NCBI GenBank assembly: GCA_944389125.1
Contig: CALXLF010000001.1
Coordinates: forward strand, 186,001 to 250,000
Length of the DNA: 64,000 nt
Direction of reading: 5' to 3'
Origin: an uncultured Clostridia bacterium
GTDB taxonomy: Bacteria > Bacillota > Clostridia > TANB77 > CAG-508
Positions within the stretch are counted from its first letter, which is position 1, and every line of letters begins with the position of its first letter. This document shows positions 1-8,934 of this stretch, one piece after another. The translations under genes and the position numbers were made by a program. The notes beneath the pieces were generated by a model. The model saw only the letters and a program-made list of their open reading frames with translations, did not search any database and was not told the DNA's origin.

Positions 1-858
1 TTCAATAATAAGCTCAATTTTTCTCCATAAATTTAAAATCTCAAATACTGCAATTTGTAATATATTAATTTTATTATACTTTTTCTGATAATACATTTTA
101 CTTTTTTGAAGCATCTTAACTTTTTTAAAATAGCTATAAGCTTTGTCAATAGTTTGACTCTCATAATGAGTAAAACTAATATTATTTAAACTATATTCTT
201 CATAACCTAATTTTTCTACTTTATTAGCTAAAATATCTTCTTCATAAAACAAAAATGTATTTTCATCAAAAAAATTGCATTTTTTTAATACATCATATTT
301 GATAACAAAAAATGCTCCAGAAACAGCTTCTACTTTTAATTCTGGCTTTTCATAGTCTTGCAGACTATATTCTCCTCTTCTTACAACCCACCAAAATAAA
401 AGCTCTGTTAGTCTTGTTGAATTTATCATATCAATCGTTGGTTTTCTAATCTTCCAGCTACTTCTTCTTGATGGATTTTGATTACCATCTACCATTCTTG
501 GAGCACAAACTGCAGCTTTTTCATTTTTCTCTAAAAAGTTAATACAAGTTTCAATTGCATCTTCTTTAATATCAATATCTGGATTTGAAATAATAATATA
601 ATCAAATTTTTCATTTAAGCTTTCCAAATATTTTATTCCAAAATTGTTTCCATAAGAATAACCACCATTTTTCTCAGCTCTTATTACATGAATTTTATCA
701 TTTTTTAACTTATTTAATTTTTCCATGCAATTGCTTTCAGTTGACAAATTATCAACTATAACTATCTTATTTAAAATATTATAATCTTTTATTTTATTAA
801 CATATTTTATAGTATCATCTGTTGAGTTGTAATTTAAAATTATAATTCCAGTATTCAT
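1..858 (-). CDS. Glycosyltransferase family 2 (partial, 3' end outside window)
   Basis: An open frame of 286 codons runs from an ATG at 856-858 off the left edge. The translation begins MNTGIIILNYNSTDDT, the beta-strand plus N-Y-N-S start of GT-A family 2 glycosyltransferases. It continues with VIVDNLSTESN (nucleotide-sugar binding strand), ISNPDIDI (the DxD-like metal site is replaced by N-P-D-I-D, as in rhamnosyltransferase-like enzymes) and a FDENTFLFYEEDILANK acceptor-loop motif. It lies 23 bp downstream of galE in the same direction, so the pair probably makes a cell-wall or capsular polysaccharide. Acceptor and sugar cannot be told from sequence. No CGG codon was seen in frame. Confidence 0.85.
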   Translation of the reverse strand, partial: MNTGIIILNYNSTDDTIKYVNKIKDYNILNKIVIVDNLSTESNCMEKLNKLKNDKIHVIRAEKNGGYSYGNNFGIKYLESLNEKFDYIIISNPDIDIKEDAIETCINFLEKNEKAAVCAPRMVDGNQNPSRRSSWKIRKPTIDMINSTRLTELLFWWVVRRGEYSLQDYEKPELKVEAVSGAFFVIKYDVLKKCNFFDENTFLFYEEDILANKVEKLGYEEYSLNNISFTHYESQTIDKAYSYFKKVKMLQKSKMYYQKKYNKINILQIAVFEILNLWRKIELIIE

Positions 859-881
859 TCTTTTTTCCAATCTATATATTT

Positions 882-1889
882 TTATTTAAGTTGTTTTTTC
901 ATAAAATTCCAAGAATCTCTACACATATCTTCTAAAGTTTTTTCTGCTTTCCAGCCTAATTCTTTTTCTGCTTTTGAACTATCTGCATAATATTCATCTA
1001 AATCTCCTGGACGTCTTTCTACAATTTTGTAATTTATTTTTATATTATTTACTTTTTCAAAAGCTTTTACTAAATCTAAAACACTATATCCTTTTTCTGA
1101 TCCAAAATTATAAACGTATAATCCTGGTCCTGATTTTTCTATTTTTTCTAAAGCCTTAACATGTCCTTTTCCTAAATCTACAACATGAATATAATCTCTA
1201 ACTCCAGTTCCATCATGTGTATCATAATCATTACCAAAAACTCTTAAGTACTCTAATTCTCCGCTTGCCACTTTTAAGATATATGGCATTAAATTATTAG
1301 GAATACCAACTGGCTTTTCACCTATTAGTCCACTTTCATGTGCACCAATTGGATTAAAATATCTTAAAAGTCCAATACTCCATGAATTATCAGATTTATA
1401 TAAATCCTCTAAAATATGTTCAATCATTGATTTAGTTGTTCCATAAGGGCTTGTTGTTTTACCTCTACCTAAAGTTTCTGAATATTTTGGAATTCCTGGA
1501 TTTCCATAAACTGTTGCAGATGAACTAAATATAAATTTTTTTACATTATGTTCTTTCATAACTTCTAATAAATTTATAGTTCCCATTAAATTATTATGAT
1601 AATATTTAAGAGGTTCTCTACAACTCTCACCTACTGCTTTATATCCGGCAAAATGAATAACTTCATCTATTTTATTTTCATTAAAAATTTTTTCTAATTC
1701 TTTTCTATCTAATATATCTTTGATGTAAACTTTTGGTTCTACACCTGTTATAATCTTAATCTTATCTTTAACTTCAATCTCACTATTATAAAGATTATCA
1801 ATAATAATAACATCATATCCATTTTCAATTAATTCTACTACTGTATGTGAACCAATAAAGCCTAACCCACCTGTAACTAAAACTCTCAT
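882..1889 (-). CDS. galE: UDP-glucose 4-epimerase
   Basis: The 335-residue protein is a short-chain dehydrogenase-type sugar epimerase that interconverts UDP-glucose and UDP-galactose in the cytoplasm. The NAD-binding GGLGFIG motif is at residues 7-13, the catalytic serine region SSSATVYG near 122-129 and the YGTTK (YxxxK) dyad near 148. HDGTGVRDYIHVVDL, typical of GalE, is near 225. Length and C-terminus (ELGWKAEKTLEDMCRDSW) are full. An AGGAG ribosome site sits 6-10 bases before the ATG. It precedes a GT2 glycosyltransferase gene, which suggests supply of galactose units for surface glycans. Confidence 0.95.
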   Translation of the reverse strand: MRVLVTGGLGFIGSHTVVELIENGYDVIIIDNLYNSEIEVKDKIKIITGVEPKVYIKDILDRKELEKIFNENKIDEVIHFAGYKAVGESCREPLKYYHNNLMGTINLLEVMKEHNVKKFIFSSSATVYGNPGIPKYSETLGRGKTTSPYGTTKSMIEHILEDLYKSDNSWSIGLLRYFNPIGAHESGLIGEKPVGIPNNLMPYILKVASGELEYLRVFGNDYDTHDGTGVRDYIHVVDLGKGHVKALEKIEKSGPGLYVYNFGSEKGYSVLDLVKAFEKVNNIKINYKIVERRPGDLDEYYADSSKAEKELGWKAEKTLEDMCRDSWNFMKKQLK

Positions 1890-1947
1890 TTTTTGCTCCT
1901 ATATTTTTGTCCGATTAATATCTTTATTTTACAAAAAAGATTATATA

Positions 1948-1980
1948 AAAAAAGCCTTTAATTGTCAATAAAGGCTTTTA
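1948..1980 (-). terminator. Rho-independent terminator (second, after rplS)
   Basis: An inverted repeat with arms AAAAGCCTTTA and TAAAGGCTTTT is followed on the minus strand by a T run. It lies between rplS and galE and probably ends the ribosomal operon, insulating galE. Confidence 0.75.
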
Positions 1981-2011
1981 AGGATTTAAACTGGCATTTA
2001 ATTATAAAAAA

Positions 2012-2045
2012 ATACATGAATAAATAAATCCATGCATTTTTTAAA
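2012..2045 (-). terminator. Rho-independent terminator (first, after rplS)
   Basis: A short stem (ATGCATG paired with CATGTAT, one G-U) is flanked by an A run and a seven-T run on the minus strand, 25 bases past the rplS stop. With the next hairpin it forms a tandem terminator. Confidence 0.6.
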
Positions 2046-2069
2046 TATAAAAATATATTCATAAAAGAA

Positions 2070-2618
2070 TTATTTTTTTTCTGTTTCTTCAGCAGCTTTT
2101 TCATCTTTTTCTGCTTCAGTTTTTGGAGCTTCTTCAACTACTAACTCTTCTTCTTGAGGTTTTTCTACTGCTAATTCTTCTTCTGGAGCTTCAACCATTT
2201 CTTCAGTTTCTTGTATATCTGATTCACCTGGGACTAATTCTTCTTTTATTGTAATTTCTTTAGTCTCAATTCTAGCTCCAACTTTCTCTTTAGTTTTAGC
2301 AGCTTTACCAACTCTATCTCTTAAGTAATAAAGTTTAGCTCTTCTTGCTTTACCTACTCTAACTACCTCAACTTTTTCTACTAATGGTGAATGAATTAAA
2401 AATGTTTTTTCAACTCCAACACCATATGAAATTCTTCTAACTGTAAATGTAGCGTTTACTCCGCCACCTTGTTTTTTAATAATAATACCTTCGAAAACTT
2501 GGATTCTTTCCTTGTTTCCTTCTTTAATTCTTACATGAACTCTTACTGTATCACCAATTTTTAAATCTGGAATTTTATTTTTTAATTGTTCATGCTCGAT
2601 TGATTTAATAATATCCAT
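2070..2618 (-). CDS. rplS: 50S ribosomal protein L19 with long acidic C-terminal tail
   Basis: Residues 1-118 are a normal L19: [45 protein letters not shown] and [23 protein letters not shown]19 sits at the 30S-50S interface. Family members are usually about 115 residues; this one is 182. The extra 60 or so residues are almost wholly Glu, Lys, Val, Pro and Ala with repeated [21 protein letters not shown] units, so they are probably disordered. The gene is last in the rpsP-khpA-rimM-trmD-rplS order. The tail is in frame and ends at a clear TAA before tandem terminators. Confidence 0.95.
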   Translation of the reverse strand: MDIIKSIEHEQLKNKIPDLKIGDTVRVHVRIKEGNKERIQVFEGIIIKKQGGGVNATFTVRRISYGVGVEKTFLIHSPLVEKVEVVRVGKARRAKLYYLRDRVGKAAKTKEKVGARIETKEITIKEELVPGESDIQETEEMVEAPEEELAVEKPQEEELVVEEAPKTEAEKDEKAAEETEKK

Positions 2619-2675
2619 TATTAAATTTCTCCTTTCTTTAAATTTTATTTTTCGTTTGCGTTTTAAATACGCCTA

Positions 2676-3392
2676 TTAATTTTCTAAACTTTTTAAAAAT
2701 TTTTTATCTTCTTTAGTTAATTTTGCTTTTTCTAAAATATCTTTTCTTTTATTATATGTAACTCTTAATGCTTCTTGTCTTCTCCATTTTGCGATATTTT
2801 CATGATGACCAGAAAGTAAAACTTCTGGAACTTTCATACCTTCAAACTCTTCTGGTTTAGTATATTGAGGATATTCTAAAAGTCCATCATCTGAAAAACT
2901 TTCTTCTATTTCAGAACCGTTTTTCAAAACACCTGAAACATATCTAGAAACAGAATCAACTAAAACCATTGCAGGAATTTCACCACCTGTTAAAACATAA
3001 TCACCAATTGAGATTTCCTCTGGATTAATTTTGTCTATAACTCTTTGATCTATTCCTTCATAATGTCCACATAATAAAATTAAATGTTTATATTTAGATA
3101 ATTCTTCAACTTTAGATTGATTTAATGTTTTTCCCTGAGGAGTCAAGAAAATAACTTTACTATCATCTGATTTTACTGAATTATAAGCATCCCAAACAAC
3201 ATCTGGTTTTAACAGCATTCCAGCTCCACCACCATAAGGTGTATCATCTACTTGTTTATGCTTATTTTTTGAAAAATCTCTGATATTTACTAAATTTATT
3301 TCTAAAATTTTATTTGAAGTTGCTCTACCAATAATACTTTCGCTTAAAGGCTTAAACATTTCTGGAAAAAGTGTTAAAATATCAAATTTCAT
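2676..3392 (-). CDS. trmD: tRNA (guanine-37-N1)-methyltransferase
   Basis: TrmD uses SAM to make m1G37 in tRNA, which prevents +1 frameshifting during translation. The start chosen is the ATG at 3390-3392 (MKFDILTLFPEMF); an open frame extends nine codons further upstream but overlaps rimM and has no better ribosome site. AAGGGG lies just before this ATG inside the end of rimM. The knotted SAM site is seen as LLCGHYEGIDQRV and SIGDYVLTGGE; GGGAGML is also present. About 238 residues, normal length. Its presence matters here because its product normally suppresses the kind of +1 frameshift proposed for this genome. Confidence 0.97.
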   Translation of the reverse strand: MKFDILTLFPEMFKPLSESIIGRATSNKILEINLVNIRDFSKNKHKQVDDTPYGGGAGMLLKPDVVWDAYNSVKSDDSKVIFLTPQGKTLNQSKVEELSKYKHLILLCGHYEGIDQRVIDKINPEEISIGDYVLTGGEIPAMVLVDSVSRYVSGVLKNGSEIEESFSDDGLLEYPQYTKPEEFEGMKVPEVLLSGHHENIAKWRRQEALRVTYNKRKDILEKAKLTKEDKKFLKSLEN

Positions 3393-3393
3393 T

Positions 3394-3900
3394 TTATAAC
3401 CCCTTTGGTAAATTAACAATTATTTTCCCGTTTTGAAGATCAATTACTTTCAAAACATCAGGTATAGCTGGCAAATATTTTAAAACACCTAACTCATTTC
3501 TTACAACATAAACATCATTTGCTTTTTCAGATTTTAAAATATCATCTACTTTTCCTAAAAGTTCACCTGATTCAGTAAAAACCTCTAGTCCAATTAAATC
3601 TGCTATATAATATGTGCCTTCTGGTAATTCTCCTAAATCAGATTTTTTTACATAAATATAAAGATTTCTAAGCTTTTCAGCATAATCTATATGATCAATT
3701 CCTTTTAGTTTTAAAACAACTTGATTTTTTGAATAAGTAACTTTTTCAATCTCATATTCTGTAAAATCATTTTTGTTTTTTACTAAAATAGTAGACAATT
3801 TTTCAAATCTATGTTTATCTTCTGAAAACGAATTAACTTTTACTTCTCCTCTTAGTCCTCTAGTGTTAACTATTTGACCAATTTCTAAAATATCTTTCAT
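3394..3900 (-). CDS. rimM: Ribosome maturation factor RimM
   Basis: A 168-residue protein with the N-terminal RimM barrel (IGQIVNTRGLRGEVKV) and the PRC-barrel (YYIADLIGLEVFTESGELLGKV ... KYLPAIPDVLKVIDL). It helps assemble the 30S head and binds S19. The stop codon is one base upstream of the trmD start, so the two are translationally coupled. It starts 5 bases after the khpA stop. Confidence 0.96.
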   Translation of the reverse strand: MKDILEIGQIVNTRGLRGEVKVNSFSEDKHRFEKLSTILVKNKNDFTEYEIEKVTYSKNQVVLKLKGIDHIDYAEKLRNLYIYVKKSDLGELPEGTYYIADLIGLEVFTESGELLGKVDDILKSEKANDVYVVRNELGVLKYLPAIPDVLKVIDLQNGKIIVNLPKGL

Positions 3901-3905
3901 TTTAC

Positions 3906-4136
3906 CTACCCTACAAATTCAACATTAACTCTTTTATGTTCTTTAATCGCAATTGCTCTTATAAGGCTTCTGATTGATTTTGCCATTTTGCCTTGTTTAC
4001 CAATTACTTTTCCCATATCTTCTTTAGCAACTTTTACTTCATAAACAACAGATTTGTCGTTAGTTTTTTCCTCAATAGAAACCTTATTTTGGTCATCTAC
4101 TAAGTTTTTAATAATCAATTCTAGTATTTCTTTCAT
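3906..4136 (-). CDS. khpA: KH-domain RNA-binding protein KhpA (YlqC)
   Basis: A 76-residue single KH domain with the GKQGK loop (DMGKVIGKQGKMAKSIR) near residues 41-57. This small protein regularly sits between rpsP and rimM in Firmicutes and, with KhpB/Jag, affects cell elongation and small-RNA binding. Length and context fit exactly. It ends with TAG. Confidence 0.95.
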   Translation of the reverse strand: MKEILELIIKNLVDDQNKVSIEEKTNDKSVVYEVKVAKEDMGKVIGKQGKMAKSIRSLIRAIAIKEHKRVNVEFVG

Positions 4137-4169
4137 AATTATTCCTTCCTTCTAAAATCTGTAGTTATT

Positions 4170-4415
4170 TTAAGCATTTTTCTTATTGACTCTTTCAATT
4201 AAGTTCTTTACTGAATCTGTTGGCTTAGCACCATTTTTGATCCAAGCTTCAACTTTTTCAGTATCAATTTTAATTGTTGCTGGATCTGTCATTGGATCAT
4301 AAGTTCCAACTTTCTCAACAACTTTTCCGTCTCTAGGACTTCTTGAATCTGCAACTACTACATGATAGAAAGGTGCTTTTTTCTTTCCTTGTCTTTGTAA
4401 TCTTATTTTTAGCAT
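4170..4415 (-). CDS. rpsP: 30S ribosomal protein S16
   Basis: Full-length S16 (81 residues) starting [30 protein letters not shown]. It is a 30S assembly protein, directly downstream of ffh and upstream of khpA, the common Firmicutes order. An AAGGAGGAAC ribosome site precedes the ATG. Confidence 0.98.
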   Translation of the reverse strand: MLKIRLQRQGKKKAPFYHVVVADSRSPRDGKVVEKVGTYDPMTDPATIKIDTEKVEAWIKNGAKPTDSVKNLIERVNKKNA

Positions 4416-4444
4416 GTCTTAGTTCCTCCTTCCTTTTTGCTTAT

Positions 4445-5825
4445 TTATTTTAAACCATCAAATTCAGACATATCTATATTGTCTAAATTCATGTTTTTTA
4501 ACAATTTACTCATCTTTTTATTTTTACCAGGACTTGTCATTTCTTTCATCATTTTTTGAGTCATTTCAAATGATTTCATGAATTTGTTAATATCTTGAAC
4601 TTGAGTTCCACTTCCGTTTAGCAATTCTTAAACGTCTACTTCCATTTAATATATTTGGATTTTGACGTTCCTTTTTAGTCATTGAACAAATTATAGCTTC
4701 AATTTTAACAAATTCTTTTTCATCAATATTTATATCTTTTAACTTATTTCCCAAACCAGGAATAAGTTTTAATATTGATGAAAATGATCCTGAACCCATT
4801 TTTTTCATTTGTCTTAGCTGAGCTAAGTAGTCATCTAAATCAAACTTTTGCTTTCTTAACTTTTTTTCTAAAGCTTCCGCTTGTTCTAAATCGAACGCTT
4901 CCTCAGCTTTATCTATAATAGATAGAACATCACCCATTCCTAAAATTCTTGATGCCATTCTATCTGGATAAAATTCTTCAAATTCATTTAATTTCTCACC
5001 TGTACCTATAAATTTTATAGGTTTTCCTGTTATAGATTTTACTGAAAGTGCAGCACCACCTCTAGTATCACCATCTAACTTTGTTAAAATAACTCCATCA
5101 ATTCCAAGTTCTTTATTAAATGTATCTGCAACATTTACTGCATCTTGACCAGTCATTGAATCTACTACTAAAAGAATCTCATGTGGTTTTACATCTTGTT
5201 TTAAACCTTTTAATTCATTCATTAATACTTCATCAATTTGAAGACGTCCTGCAGTATCAATTATAATAACATCATTTAATTTTGAAATTGCTGTATTTAC
5301 TGCTTGTTTTGCAATTAATCTTACATCTTTAGTATTTTCATTTGCAAAAACTGGTATATCTAATTGTTTACCAACAACTTGTAATTGCTTAATAGCTGCA
5401 GGCCTATATACATCACATGCAACTAATAATGGTTTTTTACCTTGTTTTCTAATTCTATTTGCTAATTTTCCTGCTGTTGTTGTTTTACCAGAACCTTGGA
5501 GACCAACTAACATAATAATAGTTGGAGGGTTTGGTGTAAAATTAATTTTACTTTCTTCTCCACCTAATAGATTAGTTAATTCGTCTCTTACGATTTTTAT
5601 AACTTGTTGACCTGGAGTTAATGATTTTAAAACATCTTGGCCTAAAGCTTTTTCTTCGATTACTTTTATAAAATCTTTAACAATTTTATAGTTTACATCA
5701 GCCTCTAGAAGTGCAAGTTTTACTTCTCTTAAAACTTCTTTTAAATCACTCTCATTAATACGAGCTTTTCCGCTTAACTTTCTTGTTATTTCTTGTAATC
5801 TATTTGATAAGCCTTCAAATGCCAT
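4445..5825 (-). CDS. ffh: Signal recognition particle GTPase Ffh, split by a +1 shift at CGG
   Basis: Ffh binds signal peptides and 4.5S RNA and targets proteins to FtsY and SecYEG. The N domain is followed by the GTPase: GLQGSGKTTTAGKLA (about 107-121), DTAGR and TKLDGDTRGGAA. The M domain continues to codon 403 (SRRLRIAK), then CGG. In frame zero it soon stops as KRKWNSSSRY at 412 residues. Skipping one base gives GSGTQVQDINKF and a methionine-rich end finishing SEFDGLK, for a normal total near 459. The glycine of the conserved RIAxGSG motif falls exactly on the break. The span is 3n+1 bases. Ffh is essential, so either the shift is efficient or the base is an error. Confidence 0.93.
4614..4616 (-). 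other. In-frame CGG, +1 shift site in ffh
   Basis: Codon 404 reads AAA CGG AAG in frame zero. Reading CGGA as one glycine unit restores the conserved GSG of the Ffh M domain. Confidence 0.75.
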
Positions 5826-5873
5826 CTTTAAACTCCCTTCTAAAAAAAGAAAATATAAATTGAATAATCAATT

Positions 5874-6221
5874 CTAAATTAAGATTTGTAATTTTTCTTT
5901 AACATCTTCCAAGATATCTGCAATTTCTTTATCTGACATACTACTTTTTATTGTAGTAATTTCTGATAAGACATCTGCAATAGTTTCTTGTTTTGTTATT
6001 GTGCTTTTCATAATTCCTAATTTCTCTTCATACTCGAAGAGTTTATTTTCTCCTTTCTTTAAATTATCTCTAACAGCTTGTCTTGTAATTCCTTCATTTT
6101 CAGCAATTTCTGAAAGAGATAAATCATTATTGTAATAGTCATCTAATAAATTATATTGTTTTTCAGTTAAAAGCTTGCCATAAATTTGAAGCAAAACACT
6201 TATTTCAACCGTTTTTTCCAT
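5874..6221 (-). CDS. ylxM: YlxM/p13-like helix-turn-helix protein
   Basis: A 115-residue protein with a sigma-70 region 4-type helix-turn-helix: YDDYYNNDLSLSEIAENEGITRQAVRDNLKKGE, residues about 24-57. YlxM is a putative SRP accessory or regulator almost always encoded directly before ffh; the 48-base gap here fits co-transcription. It is the first gene of the operon, just behind the promoter at 6256-6284. Confidence 0.93.
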   Translation of the reverse strand: MEKTVEISVLLQIYGKLLTEKQYNLLDDYYNNDLSLSEIAENEGITRQAVRDNLKKGENKLFEYEEKLGIMKSTITKQETIADVLSEITTIKSSMSDKEIADILEDVKEKLQILI

Positions 6222-6255
6222 TTATCAGACCACTCCTTTTTTGTAATGCTAATAT

Positions 6256-6284
6256 ACTTTACACCATTTTTTCTTATTTGTCAA
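6256..6284 (-). promoter_or_regulatory. Promoter of the ylxM-ffh-rpsP-rplS operon
   Basis: On the minus strand a perfect TTGACA (6279-6284) is followed after 17 bases by TAAAGT (6256-6261). It lies 35-60 bases upstream of ylxM with an AGGAGTGG ribosome site between them. Confidence 0.65.
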
Positions 6285-6301
6285 GCAAAATATAACTTTT
6301 T

Positions 6302-6357
6302 TACAAAAAAATTCAAGCGAGCCTTGTAGATATCAAAAGATTTCTACAAAGCTCGCT
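6302..6357 (-). terminator. Strong terminator after the 6370-7071 gene
   Basis: A long stem (GAGCGAGCTTTGTAGA paired with TCTACAAGGCTCGCTT, with one G-U pair) is followed by a T run on the minus strand. It is G+C-richer than native terminators here and may have arrived with the gene. Confidence 0.75.
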
Positions 6358-6369
6358 CTTCCTGGCTAC

Positions 6370-7071
6370 TTATTCAAAGAAATTCATAGATACAGTTATG
6401 TCACACCATGAACCCAAACTAATCACATTTTCTTTCAGCGGATTTAATGCTCTTAATAATTCAATTGCAAGCTCCACTTTGTCCCAGCTAATATAAGTTA
6501 AAGGCTGACCGTCATTAATGAATTTAACAACATTTAGCTCTTCAATTTCTGATGGAAGTGGCATTGAAATATTAAATTTTTCACGGACCATCTCATTCGT
6601 TCTGTCCCAGTCATCATGAAGTTTCTTCTTTTCGGCCTTTTCTACATCTTCATGCGCATTTCCTTCCCTAATCTGTCTTAAAAGTTCCTGACCATATCTT
6701 TCTCCTACATTAAGCCATGAATACATTAGTTTATCTGTTATAAGATGCCAAAAATATCCACGCCAAAACGGATTTTTCATATCTTTTTCAGATATCGTAT
6801 CCAAAAATGCAATCAAATCAGGGTTACTACTATATCCAAAGTGCAAACCCATTTTTCGATCATCATCTGTTGATAACGCTCTTTGCTCAAAGTAGGAAAA
6901 TTCGGGCATATTTGTTTCTTTCCAAGTTGCGTATTTTTTCCTGGCTTCATCAAGTCCTAATTTAAATACCCATTTTTTCAACAAATCAGGAGCTTCTACT
7001 CCTTTCCGGAAACTCACGTTTTCCAAAAGTGCTGGTTTACATGCTGCCAAGTGTAATAAATATCCAGGCAT
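6370..7071 (-). CDS. Conserved hypothetical, zinc-dependent phospholipase C-like; probably recently acquired
   Basis: A 233-residue cytoplasmic protein starting MPGYLLHLAACKPAL, with GVEAPDLLKKWV and WRGYFWHLITDKLMYSW. The spaced His and Asp residues resemble the alpha-helical zinc-dependent phospholipase C fold, but I cannot name a substrate. Base and codon use differ from its neighbours: GTG, CCG, GCC, GCG and CGT codons are common and the gene has its own strong terminator. Codon 22 is an in-frame CGG (7006-7008) with no frame correction downstream; a +1 shift there would meet a TAG two codons later. That makes it one of only two genes in the window that read CGG in frame. Confidence 0.6.
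   Translation of the reverse strand: MPGYLLHLAACKPALLENVSFRKGVEAPDLLKKWVFKLGLDEARKKYATWKETNMPEFSYFEQRALSTDDDRKMGLHFGYSSNPDLIAFLDTISEKDMKNPFWRGYFWHLITDKLMYSWLNVGERYGQELLRQIREGNAHEDVEKAEKKKLHDDWDRTNEMVREKFNISMPLPSEIEELNVVKFINDGQPLTYISWDKVELAIELLRALNPLKENVISLGSWCDITVSMNFFE
7006..7008 (-). other. In-frame CGG without frame correction (foreign gene)
   Basis: TTC CGG AAA is read as Phe-Arg-Lys in an intact frame. This is the exception that sits in a compositionally atypical gene. Confidence 0.8.
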
Positions 7072-7184
7072 AAAAACACTCCTTTCTAAAGGTAGGCGAG
7101 ATAGTTCTCTTGAACTATTCTCTTGATTAATAAGTAAACATAATTATTTTAACATAATTTTTCTATAAAGTAAACCATTCTTTC

Positions 7185-7673
7185 TTATTGTAAGCCTATA
7201 ACATAATTTGTAACAGATGTATCAACAACATAATCTAAAACTTCTAAGTAAGGTTTTGTTCTAAAATTTATAAAGCCATCTAATACCATAATTTTATTTT
7301 CTAAAAAATATTCATATACTAAACCTTTTAATATTTCTTTTTTATATGCTAAGCTTGCCTCTTGAAGCTCTATTATTTTTTCACATATTTTTAAAATTAC
7401 TTCTTTTTCAAAATCCTCAAAATAAAAATAATTCTCATCTATAATTTTATCTAAAATTTTTTCTTCATAAAAAATCTCTATAATTTTAGCTACAAGATCA
7501 GAAATTTTTATTAGAAAACTTTTCTCATTGTCTCCCCTATAATGTATAATGACATTTTTATATATCTTGAATTTATTTGAAGAAATTACAATATCTTCAA
7601 AATTTTTTTCTAAATTTTTAATTATGAATTTTATTACTTCTTCATTATTAGTTTTTAAACAAATTGATTTCAT
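7185..7673 (-). CDS. YtxC-like sporulation protein, short form
   Basis: A 162-residue protein with LAYKKEILKGLVYEYFLENKIMVLDGFINFRTKPYLEVLDYVVDTSV near its end. That matches the core of the YtxC family, found in spore formers (N-K-hydrophobic-x-L-x-G-F-x-N-F-R). Typical YtxC proteins are nearer 280 residues and continue beyond this motif, so this copy lacks the usual C-terminal third or belongs to a shorter subfamily. No frameshift continuation was seen downstream before the terminator at 7751. Function in the family is not established. Confidence 0.6.
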   Translation of the reverse strand: MKSICLKTNNEEVIKFIIKNLEKNFEDIVISSNKFKIYKNVIIHYRGDNEKSFLIKISDLVAKIIEIFYEEKILDKIIDENYFYFEDFEKEVILKICEKIIELQEASLAYKKEILKGLVYEYFLENKIMVLDGFINFRTKPYLEVLDYVVDTSVTNYVIGLQ

Positions 7674-7750
7674 AATTCCTCCAAATTAAAATCTTTCTTT
7701 CTGTTTTATAATACGTTTTCTATTTGAATTTCGTGTATGTCTATAAAAAT

Positions 7751-7784
7751 AAAAATAGTAGCCTTTAATTTTAAGCTACTATTT
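7751..7784 (-). terminator. Terminator after ldhA
   Basis: Arms AATAGTAGC and GCTACTATT are followed on the minus strand by TTTTATTTTT, 28 bases past the D-LDH stop. Confidence 0.7.
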
Positions 7785-7812
7785 ATTATCTCCTAATTAT
7801 TAAATTAAATTC

Positions 7813-8802
7813 CTAAAGAATTTCATTTTTACATTTTTCACCATTCATAACTTGTCTAATATTTTCACAAGTATCACTTGCAATATTATTTAAAGCCTCT
7901 TTTGTAAAGAATGATTGATGTGCAGTAATTATAACATTAGGCATTGAAATTAACATTGATAAGTTTCTATCTCTTTTATATGAATTAGACATATCTCTAA
8001 AGAAGAATTCTTCTTCATCTTCATAAACATCAAGTCCTACTCCACCAATTTTTCCTGTTGAAAGTTCATCAATTAAACTATCTGTATCAACTAATTTTCC
8101 TCTACTTGTATTTAAAATTATTACTCCTTTTTTCATTTTATCAATAGTATCTTTATTAATGATTTTTTCAGTTTCTTTAGTTAAAGGACAATGTAATGAA
8201 ATTATATCTGATTGAGCTAATAATTCATCTAATTCTACGTATTTAAATCCTAATTCTTCTGCAGCTTTTTCATCTTTAAATAAATCATAAGCAATTATAT
8301 TAGTTCCAAATCCTCTCATAATTTCTATGAAAGCTTTTCCAATTCTTCCAGTTCCAATAACACCTATTGTTTTTCCATGAACATCAAATCCTAAAAGTCC
8401 ATCTAAAGAAAAATTATATTTTTTTACACGTTGATATGATTTATAAATTTTTCTATTTATATTTAATAAAAGAGCTACAGTATGTTCAGCAACTGCATAT
8501 GGTGAATATTGTGGAACTCTAACAACTCTTAAACTTCCTTTATGATCAACATCCACATTATTAAATCCTGCACATCTTAATGCAACAACTTTTACTCCAT
8601 TTTCCTCTAATATTTTTAAAGTTTCTTCATCAGCTTTATCATTAACAAATATACAAACTACATCATATCCTTTTGTAAGTTTAGCAGTTTCTTTGTTTAA
8701 CTTTGAATCAAAATAAGTTATATCATAACCATATTTCTTATTATACTCATCAAATAATTCTTTATCATAATCCTTCGTATCAAAAAACGCAATTTTTATC
8801 AT
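7813..8802 (-). CDS. ldhA: D-lactate dehydrogenase (fermentative, 2-hydroxyacid dehydrogenase family)
   Basis: Reduces pyruvate to D-lactate with NADH in fermentation. The Rossmann motif GVIGTGRIGKAF is in the middle; catalytic Arg is in NTSRGKLVDT, Glu in VYEDEEEFFF and His in ITAHQSFFTKEAL, the last being characteristic of D-LDH. I start it at the ATG at 8800-8802 (MIKIAFFDTKDYDKELF), which has AAGGAGG eight bases upstream, rather than 13 codons further up. About 329 residues, full length. Confidence 0.93.
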   Translation of the reverse strand: MIKIAFFDTKDYDKELFDEYNKKYGYDITYFDSKLNKETAKLTKGYDVVCIFVNDKADEETLKILEENGVKVVALRCAGFNNVDVDHKGSLRVVRVPQYSPYAVAEHTVALLLNINRKIYKSYQRVKKYNFSLDGLLGFDVHGKTIGVIGTGRIGKAFIEIMRGFGTNIIAYDLFKDEKAAEELGFKYVELDELLAQSDIISLHCPLTKETEKIINKDTIDKMKKGVIILNTSRGKLVDTDSLIDELSTGKIGGVGLDVYEDEEEFFFRDMSNSYKRDRNLSMLISMPNVIITAHQSFFTKEALNNIASDTCENIRQVMNGEKCKNEIL

Positions 8803-8934
8803 AACTAATTCCTCCTTAAAAACTTTAAAAAATTCACACACTGTTATAAATTATACTATTTATAAATAAAAAAATCAATATTTAAATTAACATGTTTTGC
8901 CTCTTTTTCAAAATTTCCTCCAAATTGTAATTTT

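Noticed and set aside
974-1159. Plus-strand open frames inside minus-strand genes
   Set aside because: This one and many like it are Leu/Ile/Phe-rich shadows of real genes in very AT-rich DNA, without ribosome sites.
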